A stretch of DNA of 64,000 bases from Gemmatimonadota bacterium (GTDB lineage: Bacteria > Latescibacterota > UBA2968 > UBA8231). This document shows positions 52,659-61,828 of this stretch, piece after piece; position 1 is the stretch's first letter; the number at the start of each line of letters is the position of its first letter. Both the position numbers and the translations under genes were made by a program. Under the pieces are notes generated by a model, which saw nothing but the letters and a program-made list of their open reading frames with translations, made no database searches and was not told the origin of the DNA. The stretch is from the NCBI GenBank assembly GCA_009841115.1, contig VXML01000058.1, forward strand, positions 218,734-282,733, given 5' to 3'.

Positions 52659-53447
52659 ATGACCGCTCTCCACGCCTCTGAGCTAAGTGCCGCCGAACTC
52701 GACCAGTTCCACGATCAGGGCTACGTGCGCCTCGGCCACGTGGCTTCCCGCGAGGAAATCGATGCCCTCTGCCAGCGCATCGACCAGATCATGCTCGGCG
52801 AAGTGCGCTACGACAACATGCTCATGCAGCTATGCCCTTCGGCTGGCAATCTCGAACTTTCGCGGCAGACCAAGGAGTTTAAAGGCTCCTCGCTCAAGTA
52901 CCGCAAAATTCAGGATCTGGAGCAGGATCCGCTATTCTTGGACTATATGCAAAAGCCGCTCTTCCGCGACTTAACCGCCAAAATCGTCGCCTCGGAGGTC
53001 TCGATTTTTCGCGCCATGTTTTTCAACAAGCCCGCCGAGCAGGGCGTCCTGATCAATTGGCACCAAGACGGCGCTGGCGGCTGGCAACTGAGCATTCCCC
53101 CCAAGGTCACAGTGTGGACCGCGCTCGACGACACGCGCGTTGCCAACGGTTGCCTACAGATCATCCCCAGCTCGCATCACACCATGATCCCCGAGACGGG
53201 CGATCTGCTCTCGGAGGACGAGCGCGCGCAGCACGCCCCGGATGAGAGGCGGCTCTATTTGGAAATGGAAAAAGGCGAGGTGGTGCTGTTGCACAACTGG
53301 ACTTTGCACCGCTCGGAGACGAATAGCACCAATCGCCCGCGCCGCGCGTTCAGCGTCTGCTACATCGACGCGGCTACCCGCCAAAAGACCACGGGCTGCG
53401 CCTTCCCCCGCGTCTTCCCGACCTACCAGCCTATTACAGATAATTGA
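52659..53447 (+). CDS. PhyH-family Fe(II)/2-oxoglutarate oxygenase, HxD type
   Basis: ATG 52659 has AAAGGAG and yields 262 residues. LINWHQDGAGGW has the HxD ligand pair, VWTALDDTRVANGCLQIIPS is the family core, and LLHNWTLHRSE has the distal His. R in RRAFSVCYID would bind 2-oxoglutarate. Its substrate is unknown. Its 3' end overlaps the end of the convergent aldehyde dehydrogenase gene by 14 bp. Confidence 0.87.
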   Translation: MTALHASELSAAELDQFHDQGYVRLGHVASREEIDALCQRIDQIMLGEVRYDNMLMQLCPSAGNLELSRQTKEFKGSSLKYRKIQDLEQDPLFLDYMQKPLFRDLTAKIVASEVSIFRAMFFNKPAEQGVLINWHQDGAGGWQLSIPPKVTVWTALDDTRVANGCLQIIPSSHHTMIPETGDLLSEDERAQHAPDERRLYLEMEKGEVVLLHNWTLHRSETNSTNRPRRAFSVCYIDAATRQKTTGCAFPRVFPTYQPITDN

Positions 53448-54882
53448 TAAAGGCGACCTTGTGCTCGGTGAAAAACTCGATCCCAGTGTCGCCCGATTCC
53501 GGGATCCCGTGCCCGGAAGCCTTCACCCCGCCGAATGAGAGTTGGGGCTCGCGGTAGGCCGTCATCATGTTGACGTGCGTCAGCCCCACGTCGGTCTCAT
53601 CTAAAAACTGAAAAGCCCGCCCAATGTCCCGCGTGAAAATGGACGACGCCAGTCCAAACTCCACGCCATTGGCGATTTCTAGAGCCTCGGAGAAATCCTC
53701 TGCCACCATTAGGCACAATACCGGGCCGAAGATTTCTTCCTGAGCGATGCGCATCTGCGGCTGGACATTGGTAAAGACCGTCGGCGCAATAAAACACCCT
53801 TTGTCGAGTCCGTTGTCGGTCAGGCGCTCGCCTCCATGCGCGATGCAGGCCCCTTCCGCTTTGCCGATCTCGATGTAGGCTTCGATGGTTTCGAGCTGGT
53901 CCGTGCCGCACACCGGCCCCATATCCACCCCATCCTCGGTCCCATTGCCCACGCGAATTTGCTTGACGCGCTCTAGCACCTTGTCGGTGAAGGCTGCGGC
54001 GACCTCGCGCTCGGCGATGGCCCGGCTCGTCGAAGTACACCACTGTCCGGCGCAGGCGTAGGCCGCCTTGACGACGGCATCCGCGGCCATGTCGAGGTCG
54101 GCGTCGGCCAAGATAACCGCGGGATTTTTGCCGCCCATCTCCAGTTGCGTGCGGATGATCCCTTGGGCGGCGCGCTGCTGAATACCCCGGCCCACTTGGG
54201 TCGAGCCGGTAAAGGAAATCGACTGCACCAACGGATGAGTGATCATGGTTTCCCCGACTGTACTACCTCCGCCGCAGACGAAGTTCAGCACGCCCGGAGG
54301 TAGTCCTGCCTCGGCAAAAATATCGACAAAAGCCCGCCCGGCCCCCGGCGTCAGGCTCGCCGGCTTGAAGACGATGGTGTTGCCGCTGATCAGCGCTGGC
54401 GTACACTTGCGCCCCGGCACGTTGAACGGAAAGTTCCAAGGGCTGATTATCGACGCCACTCCGAGGGGCCGCCGCACGCTGTAGGCAAACACTCCGGCTT
54501 GCGCCGAGGGCGCGGTCTGGCCGCACATGGAGATCCCTTGGGCGATCTGGAACTCCATCTCGCGCACTGCCGACCCTATTTCGGTGCGCGCTTCGTCGAG
54601 CGTCTTGCCGTTTTCTGCGGTGAGGATTGCGGCGATTTCTTCGGCCCGCCCCTTTAGCACGGCGACCGCCCGAGATAAGTACTCTGCTCTCTGGTACACG
54701 CCCATGTCGGCCCACGCCGGAAATGCTGCGTGCGCTGCTTCAATGGCCTGTTCGGCGTCGGCGGAGGTGCCTTGGGGCCACTCGCCAGTTACATGTTCTA
54801 AGTCGGCTGGATTGCGCTGGGCAAAGGTCTTTCCGTCCGAGGCTCCGACCCACTGGCCGTCGATGTAGTTTTGCGATTTCAT
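53434..54882 (-). CDS. Aldehyde dehydrogenase
   Basis: The 482-residue protein has ASIISPWNFPFNVPGRK, LEMGGKNPAV (catalytic Glu), and AGQWCTSTSR (catalytic Cys near residue 283). EEIFGPVLCL and GIPESGDTGIEFFTEHK fit the family, closest in style to ketoglutarate- or succinate-semialdehyde dehydrogenases. In sugar-acid pathways this enzyme converts 2-ketoglutarate semialdehyde to 2-ketoglutarate. It is downstream of the enolase-superfamily dehydratase by 28 bp, suggesting such a route. Confidence 0.87.
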   Translation of the reverse strand: MKSQNYIDGQWVGASDGKTFAQRNPADLEHVTGEWPQGTSADAEQAIEAAHAAFPAWADMGVYQRAEYLSRAVAVLKGRAEEIAAILTAENGKTLDEARTEIGSAVREMEFQIAQGISMCGQTAPSAQAGVFAYSVRRPLGVASIISPWNFPFNVPGRKCTPALISGNTIVFKPASLTPGAGRAFVDIFAEAGLPPGVLNFVCGGGSTVGETMITHPLVQSISFTGSTQVGRGIQQRAAQGIIRTQLEMGGKNPAVILADADLDMAADAVVKAAYACAGQWCTSTSRAIAEREVAAAFTDKVLERVKQIRVGNGTEDGVDMGPVCGTDQLETIEAYIEIGKAEGACIAHGGERLTDNGLDKGCFIAPTVFTNVQPQMRIAQEEIFGPVLCLMVAEDFSEALEIANGVEFGLASSIFTRDIGRAFQFLDETDVGLTHVNMMTAYREPQLSFGGVKASGHGIPESGDTGIEFFTEHKVAFINYL

Positions 54883-54910
54883 AGTAGCTCCAGTTAAAAG
54901 TGATGGCGGC

Positions 54911-56068
54911 CTAGGACCACAGCGGCACCCCGGCAGGTAGCGCGGCGGCGATGGCTTCTTCGTCTAGATCGACGCCCAAGCCGGGGCCGTCGGGTACGGC
55001 GATGTAACCTTGCTGAATTGGGTTTTTGATGTCGAGCATGGTGCCCCACAGCGGGATGTTGCGCGAGTGGTGCTCCAAGGCGAGGAAATTGGGCAGGGTG
55101 GCGCAGATATGCACCGCGGCCATGCCCGTAATTGCGCTCCGCATGTAGTGGGGAGCGACCGACATGTGATACATCTCGGCTAGCTCGGCGATGCGGCGGA
55201 TTTCAATGGCGCCGCCGCTGTGGGGGATGTCCGGTTCCAGCAGGTCGCAGGCTTGTTGTTCCATCAACTCGCGGAACATCTTGGCTCCGTAAAAAATCTC
55301 GCCGGTGCAGATCGGTGTCTCGGTCTGCTGACAGATCTTGGCCAAGGCGGCGACATTGCCCCATTCCCAGCGGATGGGATCCTCCAACCACAGCAGGTCG
55401 AGGTGCTCCACGTCTTTGCAGATGCGCAGGGCGTCGGCTAGGTTGAAGGAACCGTGCAAGTCGATGGATAAGTCGATGTAAGGGCCAATCGCTTGGCGCA
55501 GGCTCTCGATGGTGGTGACGATGTGGTGGTGCTGTCGGCGGCTGATAGAGCGGTCGTACGCGTCGAGCTTCCAAGGGTTGGGCACGTCGAGATCGAACTT
55601 GATCGCGGTGTATCCTTCGGCCACCACTTCTTTGGCCATGGACACGTAGGCGCTGATTTCATACACCGGATCCAATTGCCCGCTGGCCCGCGTCTCCTGC
55701 CAGCGCCGCGCGTAGTCCTCCCGCGTCCAGTGCGCGCCCGAGTGGCAGTCGCAGTACACGCGGATGCGGTCGCGCAGCTTGCCGCCCAGCAACTCGTGCA
55801 TGGGCACGTCGAGTTGCTTGCCTCGGATGTCCCACAGGGCGATTTCCACGCCGGCACCGCGACCCTGCATCTGCCACAGGTGGTCGTAGTGTAGCTGATT
55901 GATGTTGGTCGGGTCGCGGCCGATGAGCATTTGTTTGAGCTGCTCGATGGGCCCCCCAGCCCATTCGCCGAGGCCGACAATGCCTTCGTCGGTGAAGATT
56001 TTCAGCAAGGACCAGTGGCGATTTTCCGCGCCGAGGGACGGCGTAACTTTAATGTCGGTGATCTTCAT
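54911..56068 (-). CDS. Mandelate racemase/muconate lactonizing-type acid-sugar dehydratase
   Basis: The 385-residue protein has IKFDLDV, LSIDLHGSF with a D-x-H pair as in galactonate/mannonate dehydratases, LEDPI, CTGE and VAPHYM, which supply the metal ligands and bases of the enolase superfamily. The N-terminal capping domain is complete (GLGEWAGGPI). Dehydration of a sugar acid to a 2-keto-3-deoxy acid is the likely reaction. It sits between a sulfatase gene and an aldehyde dehydrogenase gene in the same orientation, which together outline a desulfation-dehydration-oxidation route for a sulfated sugar. Confidence 0.87.
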   Translation of the reverse strand: MKITDIKVTPSLGAENRHWSLLKIFTDEGIVGLGEWAGGPIEQLKQMLIGRDPTNINQLHYDHLWQMQGRGAGVEIALWDIRGKQLDVPMHELLGGKLRDRIRVYCDCHSGAHWTREDYARRWQETRASGQLDPVYEISAYVSMAKEVVAEGYTAIKFDLDVPNPWKLDAYDRSISRRQHHHIVTTIESLRQAIGPYIDLSIDLHGSFNLADALRICKDVEHLDLLWLEDPIRWEWGNVAALAKICQQTETPICTGEIFYGAKMFRELMEQQACDLLEPDIPHSGGAIEIRRIAELAEMYHMSVAPHYMRSAITGMAAVHICATLPNFLALEHHSRNIPLWGTMLDIKNPIQQGYIAVPDGPGLGVDLDEEAIAAALPAGVPLWS

Positions 56069-56138
56069 ATTCTCTCTTTCGCTAGCAAATTATAGAAAGC
56101 GCGACTTCGGATGTTCACGAAGGTGCTTGGTGGGTATT

Positions 56139-57584
56139 TCATTCGTCCACTACCTCCAGTATAGAGCCGTCGGGCTGAATCCGCCGCCGTTCCGCCTCGA
56201 CCTCCTCAAACCACCCCTCCAACGCCCCTAACATCCGGCTCGCGCGCTCCGGCTCATCCGTCGCCATGTTGTTCTGTTCAAGCGGGTCGTCGTCGATATT
56301 ATATAACTCCAACTCGGCCGGCGGCGGGACAATCAACTCGGGATCCGGCTCGCTCATCAGCTTTGTCACCTCGTCGGGGTGGTATTTGTATTGGATATCC
56401 ACTTCCACGTAGCGCTCCATCACGCGCTTATCCACATCGGTCTTGGGCTTTTGCGCCAACTGGGGACGGACCAGCTTCCACGGCCCCTCGCGCATGGCCG
56501 CGTTGATCCAGCCGACGGGCTGAAATTGGTTGAGCTGCCAAAATCGCGCCGGAGCGTCATCGCCGACACCGCGCAACACCGCCGCGGCGTCGCGCCCGTC
56601 CAGAGCCCGCCCGCCGGGCCGCTCGACACCGCACAACCCGGCTAATGTCGGCAACCAGTCCATACTGTGCACCAACTCGTCGATCTGCCGCCCCCCCTCC
56701 AACCCGCCGCGCCAGCGCACGATCATCGGCACTCGGATGCCGCCCTCGTAAACCGACCCTTTCTGCCCGTTAAAGCCGCAATTGTAGCGCCGTAAATCCG
56801 TGCTCATCCCCTCGGGCACTTGGTCGGGTCGCGCTCCAAAAGCCGGTCCGTTGTCGCTGGTGAACATCAGGATCGTATCGTCCGCCAGCCCCAAGTCTTC
56901 CAATGTTTCCGCGATCCGCCCGACGCCCCGATCCATGATCTCGTTCATCGCGTAGGTAATCGCCACGCCCGGGCTCATCCCCGCGTCGAGATAGGGCTGC
57001 ACCGTTTCGTCGGGGGCCTGCAACGGCGTATGCGGCGCATTGTACATCATGCAGAGCAGAAAGGGGTCCTGCCGGTGCCGCGCGATAAAATCCACCGCCT
57101 CGTCGGTGAACACATCGGTCAAATAGCGCCCATCCGCGGTCTCGCGCCGCCCGTTGCGCTCAATCCACCAGTCGAAATAATCCATCCACCCGCCGCGAAA
57201 GCCCAAAAACTCATCGAAGCCGCGTGCGTTGGGATGATAGCGATCGTCAAGCGCTCCATTGTGCCACTTGCCGATAAGCCCCGTCGTATACCCCGCGTGT
57301 TTGTACGCATCGCCGATGGTCACCTCGTCAAGCGCGATGCGGTCCATCCCGCGCACCTCCATTGGTGTCAACGCGCCAGTGCGGTGCGGGTAACGACCCG
57401 TAAGAAGCGCCGCCCGCGACGGCGAGCAGGCCGGCGCGCCAGCGTAGTGTTGGGTCAGACACATCCCCTCGCCAACCAGCGCGTCGAGATGGGGCGTGCG
57501 GGCCGGACCGTCGTTAAAAACGCCGAAATCGCCATAGCCCATGTCGTCGGCGACGATAAGAATCACATTGGGTCGTTTTGGCAT
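56139..57584 (-). CDS. Type I sulfatase (formylglycine-dependent)
   Basis: Starting at ATG 57584 gives 481 residues. VILIVADDMGYGDFG holds Asp13 and Asp14, and APACSPSRAALLTGRYP contains C53-S-P-S-R, the CxPSR motif for formylglycine conversion, and TSDNGPAFG supplies further metal ligands. It hydrolyses a sulfate ester on a glycan or small molecule. No signal peptide is seen in this start, and no clear ribosome site precedes it; an in-frame TTG at 57629 adds 15 residues that do not look like a signal either. A maturing enzyme is not in the window. Confidence 0.87.
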   Translation of the reverse strand: MPKRPNVILIVADDMGYGDFGVFNDGPARTPHLDALVGEGMCLTQHYAGAPACSPSRAALLTGRYPHRTGALTPMEVRGMDRIALDEVTIGDAYKHAGYTTGLIGKWHNGALDDRYHPNARGFDEFLGFRGGWMDYFDWWIERNGRRETADGRYLTDVFTDEAVDFIARHRQDPFLLCMMYNAPHTPLQAPDETVQPYLDAGMSPGVAITYAMNEIMDRGVGRIAETLEDLGLADDTILMFTSDNGPAFGARPDQVPEGMSTDLRRYNCGFNGQKGSVYEGGIRVPMIVRWRGGLEGGRQIDELVHSMDWLPTLAGLCGVERPGGRALDGRDAAAVLRGVGDDAPARFWQLNQFQPVGWINAAMREGPWKLVRPQLAQKPKTDVDKRVMERYVEVDIQYKYHPDEVTKLMSEPDPELIVPPPAELELYNIDDDPLEQNNMATDEPERASRMLGALEGWFEEVEAERRRIQPDGSILEVVDE

Positions 57585-57741
57585 TATGGTTTGCTGGTTG
57601 AGTTCGCGTGCTATAAAGGCGCAGTGCAATGTGCGGCGGAGCCGGCCCGAGCGGTTGATGTATGAGCCGTGCCAGATGCTGCCGTTGAAGCGGCGACGGA
57701 GCCGGCCGGACCCTGCACTAGCCGTCGTTTATTTAGTAGAC

Positions 57742-60096
57742 CTAGTAGACCACCGAAATGGTTTTCTGCGCCCTTTCGTCGCCGACATCGCCTTCGACCA
57801 AAATCTCGAGAATATAGAGGCCTGGCGCGACGCGAGACCCCGCGCTGTCGCGACCATCCCAACTGAATTGATGCTGGCCGGCGCGGCCGTCCTCGCCGCG
57901 GTCGTAGACGGGACGACCGGCCAGATCGTAGAGGCGCAACCGCAAGGAGCGCGATTCGAGCACGTTGACCAGATCGACCGAGAGCTGCAAAGCGTCGTTG
58001 ACCCCGTCGCCATTGGGGGTAATCACCGGCGAAGAGAGCACCACGTTGGCGAAGAGATTGGGGCTGACGGGCAGGCTGACGACGTTGGTGTTGCTCTCGA
58101 TTAGTTCGGAGGCGTTACCGGGGTCGACGCGCTGGCGCACGCTGTCGTCCTGATTGCTGTCCTGGAGGAAGACGTCGAAGCGGGTCGATTGCCGGAAGAC
58201 AGAAGATTCGAATTTCAGCTCGATGATCTGGTCGGAGCGGATGCGGTTGGGCAGGTGCAGCAGGAAGCCATTGGCGGTGGTGTCCATTTGCACGTCGAGG
58301 TCGGTGCCGTTGCGCGAAACGCTCATAAAGTGCACCGGCGCGGCCGACTCGACGGCGAGGCGGTCGAAACCGCTGGTGTTTTCGGGCCGCAGATAATAGG
58401 TGAATTCAGTCAGCACACCCGGTTGGGCCTGCTGGGGAAAGATCTCGCCCAGTACGCGGTCGGCCAGCGGCTCGGTGAAGTTGGCGGCGAGGAAGTCTAG
58501 GGTGGCGGCGCGGTCGGGCGAGTCGGAGGTCATGCGCACGTCGATTTCCATGAAGCGGCGCGGCGAGGGCGAGAGGAAGGCCTCGCCAGAGAAGCTGTAG
58601 ATCCGGCTCCAGACGCTCCAGTCGCCGCCGGCGACGCGGGTGGTGTCGATGGGGCCTTTGAAACTGGGGATCAGCTTGTTGTACTTCCTCTCGGTGACTT
58701 CCTTGCCGTTCTTATCGTGGTAGGTCAAGATCTCGGTGACCTCGTTGCCGGTGCGGGTGCGGATCTCGATTAGCGTCCCCGGCGGCTGCTCACCGCCCCA
58801 TTCTATCGAATTGAGGTTCTTGCCCTCCCCCAGGTCGATAAGCGGCGAGCGGAAGCTGACCTGTTGGGGGAAGCCTTCGCCGAAGATCTGGATCTCGTCG
58901 GTGGCTCCGCCAGCGCTGCAGCCGGGCACTCTGAAGCTGCCGCCCCTCACGCCCAGGCTCTGGAAGGAGAAGCAGCTAGTGTCCCAGAATTTCCAGAAGA
59001 TGCGCATGTAGCGGGTAGGCTGCAGGTCGAAATGGTGGTCTACCAGCCCTTTGGACCGCTGGTGGACAGGCGCTTCGCCCGAGAAGTGCTTGGTCCACAG
59101 GCGCGAGCCGTCGGGTGAGAGCGAGCCATCGGAGGTCATCAACTCGTAGAAGCGAAAGCCCCAGCGCCGCCGGGAGACAATGTGTCTGCTGGTGATGGCA
59201 CCGCCAAAAAACGACTTCTCAACCACGCCGCCGATGACCCGGATCTGGTCGACCCAGTAGACAGCGCCTAGGTCGAGGACCATGTGCGAGAGAATATCAT
59301 TGAGGCCTCGCCCGGCGCTGCCGGCTCTCCAGCCTAAGTAGAGGTCGCCATCGAAAAGGGCTCTGGCCTTGCCGAGGGGTTGCTGGTCAATCTGGGCGAG
59401 GTTGGTATTGACGTCGACGGCACCCCCCCGTTCCAGCAGACCGAGAGCGATATTGTCGCCGATGGTCTCGACTTCGACCTCGACTAGGCGGGCGTCGGGC
59501 ACCAGTAGTAAGGGCTCGAAGCGGATAAACTGCAGCGGCTCGGCGTCGATTTCCGCTATTTCGTAGGTCACCCGGTGGCGGGTATTTTCCTTGAAGCGCT
59601 CCTTGGTGCGGTAGACGAGCGAGCCCTCGATGGGGGCGGCGATAACGTCGGTTTCGGGTTCGCCGGTCGAAATCAGCAGGTCGAAGAGTTCAAAGGGGGC
59701 TGCTGCTTCGTCGAAGACCAGGGTGACGCTGTGGGCCGAGACGGCGCGGCCGAGGTTGACTTCGAGAAACCAATTCTCGGCTTCGGCTTCTGGGTCGGGT
59801 GCCCAGCCGGTCGTCGGGTCGCCATCGATGGCGAAGCGGGCTAGGTTGAGGTTGGAGCCGGCGTTGCGGATGCCGCCGTCGAAGGCGTCCAAGTCGCGCA
59901 CGGCGTCGGTCAGCCTTTCGATACGGGTGGGCTGGATCGCGCCCAGCGCCGTCAGGTCCACCGCGCCCAAGGGCAACTCCCACTGCCGCCAGTCGCGCGC
60001 CGAGTCGTAGCGCAACTGCTCGGCCGACAGGGTGGACCCGCACCAGAGCGCCAGAGCGGCAGTCGAAACAAATGCAGTGTAACGGATCTGTTTCAT
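57742..60096 (-). CDS. Secreted discoidin-like protein with FlgD-like C-terminus (paralogue 4)
   Basis: The 784-residue protein has a signal peptide (residues 1-25, LSAEQ) and the same plan as the genes at 3528-10159: discoidin-like FAIDGDPTTGWAPDPEAEAE and WFLEVNLGRAVSAHSVTL, a GGDWSVWSRIY segment, VLGEIFPQQ...FDRLAVES, then ITPNGDGVNDALQLSVDL and WDGRDSAGSRVAPGLY. It ends in SVVY. It is most similar to paralogue 2 and lies about 50 kb from the cluster, beside a sulfatase gene. A promoter with TATAAT precedes it. A glycan-binding role is a guess. Confidence 0.8.
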   Translation of the reverse strand: MKQIRYTAFVSTAALALWCGSTLSAEQLRYDSARDWRQWELPLGAVDLTALGAIQPTRIERLTDAVRDLDAFDGGIRNAGSNLNLARFAIDGDPTTGWAPDPEAEAENWFLEVNLGRAVSAHSVTLVFDEAAAPFELFDLLISTGEPETDVIAAPIEGSLVYRTKERFKENTRHRVTYEIAEIDAEPLQFIRFEPLLLVPDARLVEVEVETIGDNIALGLLERGGAVDVNTNLAQIDQQPLGKARALFDGDLYLGWRAGSAGRGLNDILSHMVLDLGAVYWVDQIRVIGGVVEKSFFGGAITSRHIVSRRRWGFRFYELMTSDGSLSPDGSRLWTKHFSGEAPVHQRSKGLVDHHFDLQPTRYMRIFWKFWDTSCFSFQSLGVRGGSFRVPGCSAGGATDEIQIFGEGFPQQVSFRSPLIDLGEGKNLNSIEWGGEQPPGTLIEIRTRTGNEVTEILTYHDKNGKEVTERKYNKLIPSFKGPIDTTRVAGGDWSVWSRIYSFSGEAFLSPSPRRFMEIDVRMTSDSPDRAATLDFLAANFTEPLADRVLGEIFPQQAQPGVLTEFTYYLRPENTSGFDRLAVESAAPVHFMSVSRNGTDLDVQMDTTANGFLLHLPNRIRSDQIIELKFESSVFRQSTRFDVFLQDSNQDDSVRQRVDPGNASELIESNTNVVSLPVSPNLFANVVLSSPVITPNGDGVNDALQLSVDLVNVLESRSLRLRLYDLAGRPVYDRGEDGRAGQHQFSWDGRDSAGSRVAPGLYILEILVEGDVGDERAQKTISVVY

Positions 60097-60140
60097 TGAA
60101 AGCCTCTCGAACTCTACGTCGCCAATTAGAGATAGAAAAT

Positions 60141-60170
60141 ATTATAAAGAGTCTCTTAGGGATGACACAA
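60141..60170 (-). promoter_or_regulatory. Promoter of discoidin-like paralogue 4
   Basis: On the minus strand TTGTGT (60170-60165) is followed after 18 bp by a perfect TATAAT (60146-60141), 45 bp from the ATG at 60096. The spacer is AT-rich and the -35 is weak. Confidence 0.45.
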
Positions 60171-60208
60171 CAATAACCTCATAACTTTGGAGACGATGGG
60201 AGCGGTGT

Positions 60209-61828
60209 TCATGTGGGGGCATCTCTTGTCTTGAGTCGCACAGCCAAAGCCTCGCCGTCGGCAGTTCGGCGATAGCGCTGGTGGCGACTTTGCGGTTTGT
60301 CCGGGAGGGTCATTTCGATCAGACCGGCCTTGAGGGCGGGGCCAAGGTATGCTTCGACGAAATGAGACCGGTCTTTGAGTCCCAATGCTGTCTGGATTCG
60401 GGCACGGTTCATCGCCCTAGTGAGCACTGTCACAAGTTGCTCGACTTGGTCGGTAACTTGGGGGGTATCATGTAGGGTATCATGTAGGGTATCATGTAGG
60501 GTGCCTTGCCCCTTCTTCTTATTTTTCAATGACTTATCTTGTTCGGTCTCATGTTCGGTCGCCGCAAGAGAAGCCCGTTCATGCACCGGTAGGCGCACCC
60601 GAAACCAAGTGCGGTCGTCGTCGCTCTCAAAAATTGGATCCGGTGAGCCGTTCTGCCGCATGGCCCGGAAAATCTTCGGCACGCCGGTTGAGCGTGCCTC
60701 GGCGAGGTCGAGTTCTTTCAGAAACTCACCAATACGCCGGTTCCGGTAGCGCCTGCTCACGGCCTGCCCCTTCTTGAAGTCATCCATACGGATGGAGCGG
60801 TCCGCACCGGGATAACTCAAGACCAGCAACTCTTCGCGGGTGATCCGAACTTCAACCGGCTCCCGCTCCTCGTATGAGCGATGGTAGATGGCGTTCACCA
60901 GCGCCTCCTCGATGGCACCAATCGGGAAATTCCAGAATCGCTCGGCCTCCGGCTTGTGGGGATACTTGACGACGGTTTCCTTCAGGTAGTTCCGCTCAAT
61001 GTAACTGATCGCCTCGCTGAGAATGATGGACAACGGCCCGCGGAACTCCTTCTCCTCGAACTGATCGCCGCCCGGCCCATCGGGAAACCACACGACATCT
61101 ATCTGGGTGGCCGGAAAAAACCTGTCTGGCCGCTCATTGAAGAACAGCAGACCAACGTTCTTCGGAAACATCGCCTCGGGCGGGCCGCCGACGATATTCA
61201 GGCGCTTGCCCAAGTCCTCAACAGATAGGCCCTCTGCTTCCGCTGCCAGTTCGCTGCCGATTTCCCCTAAAAACTCACGGATCAGCCGATGGGACAGGTC
61301 ATCAAGCGAAGCAGTCTGGCGATAGCGGTCGTCAAAAGGTACTGTGGCCGCCAGACTGAGCAGCTCACGCTCGTCCTGACCCTTGGCGCGAACCGTGCTG
61401 CTGTGTCTGCGAATGAAGTAAGCCCAATCGTTGCGCTCCGCACTCAGATTCACTTTGGCTTTGTAGGGACGGGTTTCGCCGCCGGGCACCCAGAGGACGA
61501 GGATGGTCTGGCCATCCACATCGTAGGTCGCCGAGTTCGGGTGACACCAAGGTTGTATGGCCGAGTATCCCAAGTTCAGCAGTTCTTTCTGAATCGCCTC
61601 TACGGACTCCGGGTCAATGCCCGTTGGCGGCAGCACCGGACGGCCGTTCTGTTCCTCCACACCCAGCACGATGTAGCCACCGCCTAGGTTGTGGAAGTCG
61701 TTGGCAAAGGCGCAAACGGTGTGCAGAACACTCTGCGGATTCCAACCAGCTTTGTACTCAATGCGTTCGCCTTCGATGGGGCGCTGGCGCAGCAGGTGGT
61801 CGATGTTGATGGGAAGTTTGCCGGTCAT
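60209..61828 (-). CDS. AlbA_2/ATPase-type putative regulator (Schlafen-like)
   Basis: The 539-residue protein begins with EGERIEYKAGWNPQSVLHTV and FHNLGGGYIVLGVEE, the AlbA_2 (divergent AAA-4/Schlafen-type) domain. PIGAIEEALVNAIYHRSYEE near residue 310 is an HATPase_c_4-like segment, and the C-terminus has a winged helix (ARIQTALGLKDRSHFVEAYL). Such proteins are DNA-binding regulators or defence components. Before the last domain there is an acidic/basic linker with three copies of LHDT, encoded by a 12-bp tandem repeat. No ribosome site precedes ATG 61828. Confidence 0.83.
   Translation of the reverse strand: MTGKLPINIDHLLRQRPIEGERIEYKAGWNPQSVLHTVCAFANDFHNLGGGYIVLGVEEQNGRPVLPPTGIDPESVEAIQKELLNLGYSAIQPWCHPNSATYDVDGQTILVLWVPGGETRPYKAKVNLSAERNDWAYFIRRHSSTVRAKGQDERELLSLAATVPFDDRYRQTASLDDLSHRLIREFLGEIGSELAAEAEGLSVEDLGKRLNIVGGPPEAMFPKNVGLLFFNERPDRFFPATQIDVVWFPDGPGGDQFEEKEFRGPLSIILSEAISYIERNYLKETVVKYPHKPEAERFWNFPIGAIEEALVNAIYHRSYEEREPVEVRITREELLVLSYPGADRSIRMDDFKKGQAVSRRYRNRRIGEFLKELDLAEARSTGVPKIFRAMRQNGSPDPIFESDDDRTWFRVRLPVHERASLAATEHETEQDKSLKNKKKGQGTLHDTLHDTLHDTPQVTDQVEQLVTVLTRAMNRARIQTALGLKDRSHFVEAYLGPALKAGLIEMTLPDKPQSRHQRYRRTADGEALAVRLKTRDAPT
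60464..60499. repeat. 12-bp tandem repeat inside the AlbA_2 gene
   Basis: GGTATCATGTAG occurs three times without interruption (60464-60475, 60476-60487, 60488-60499), followed by a partial GGTGCC. On the coding strand it gives the repeated peptide LHDT in frame. Because 12 is divisible by three, copy changes would vary the linker length without breaking the frame. Confidence 0.9.

Noticed and set aside
60464..60499. CRISPR-like repeats
   Set aside because: Units are 12 bp with no spacers and encode a repeated peptide in frame.
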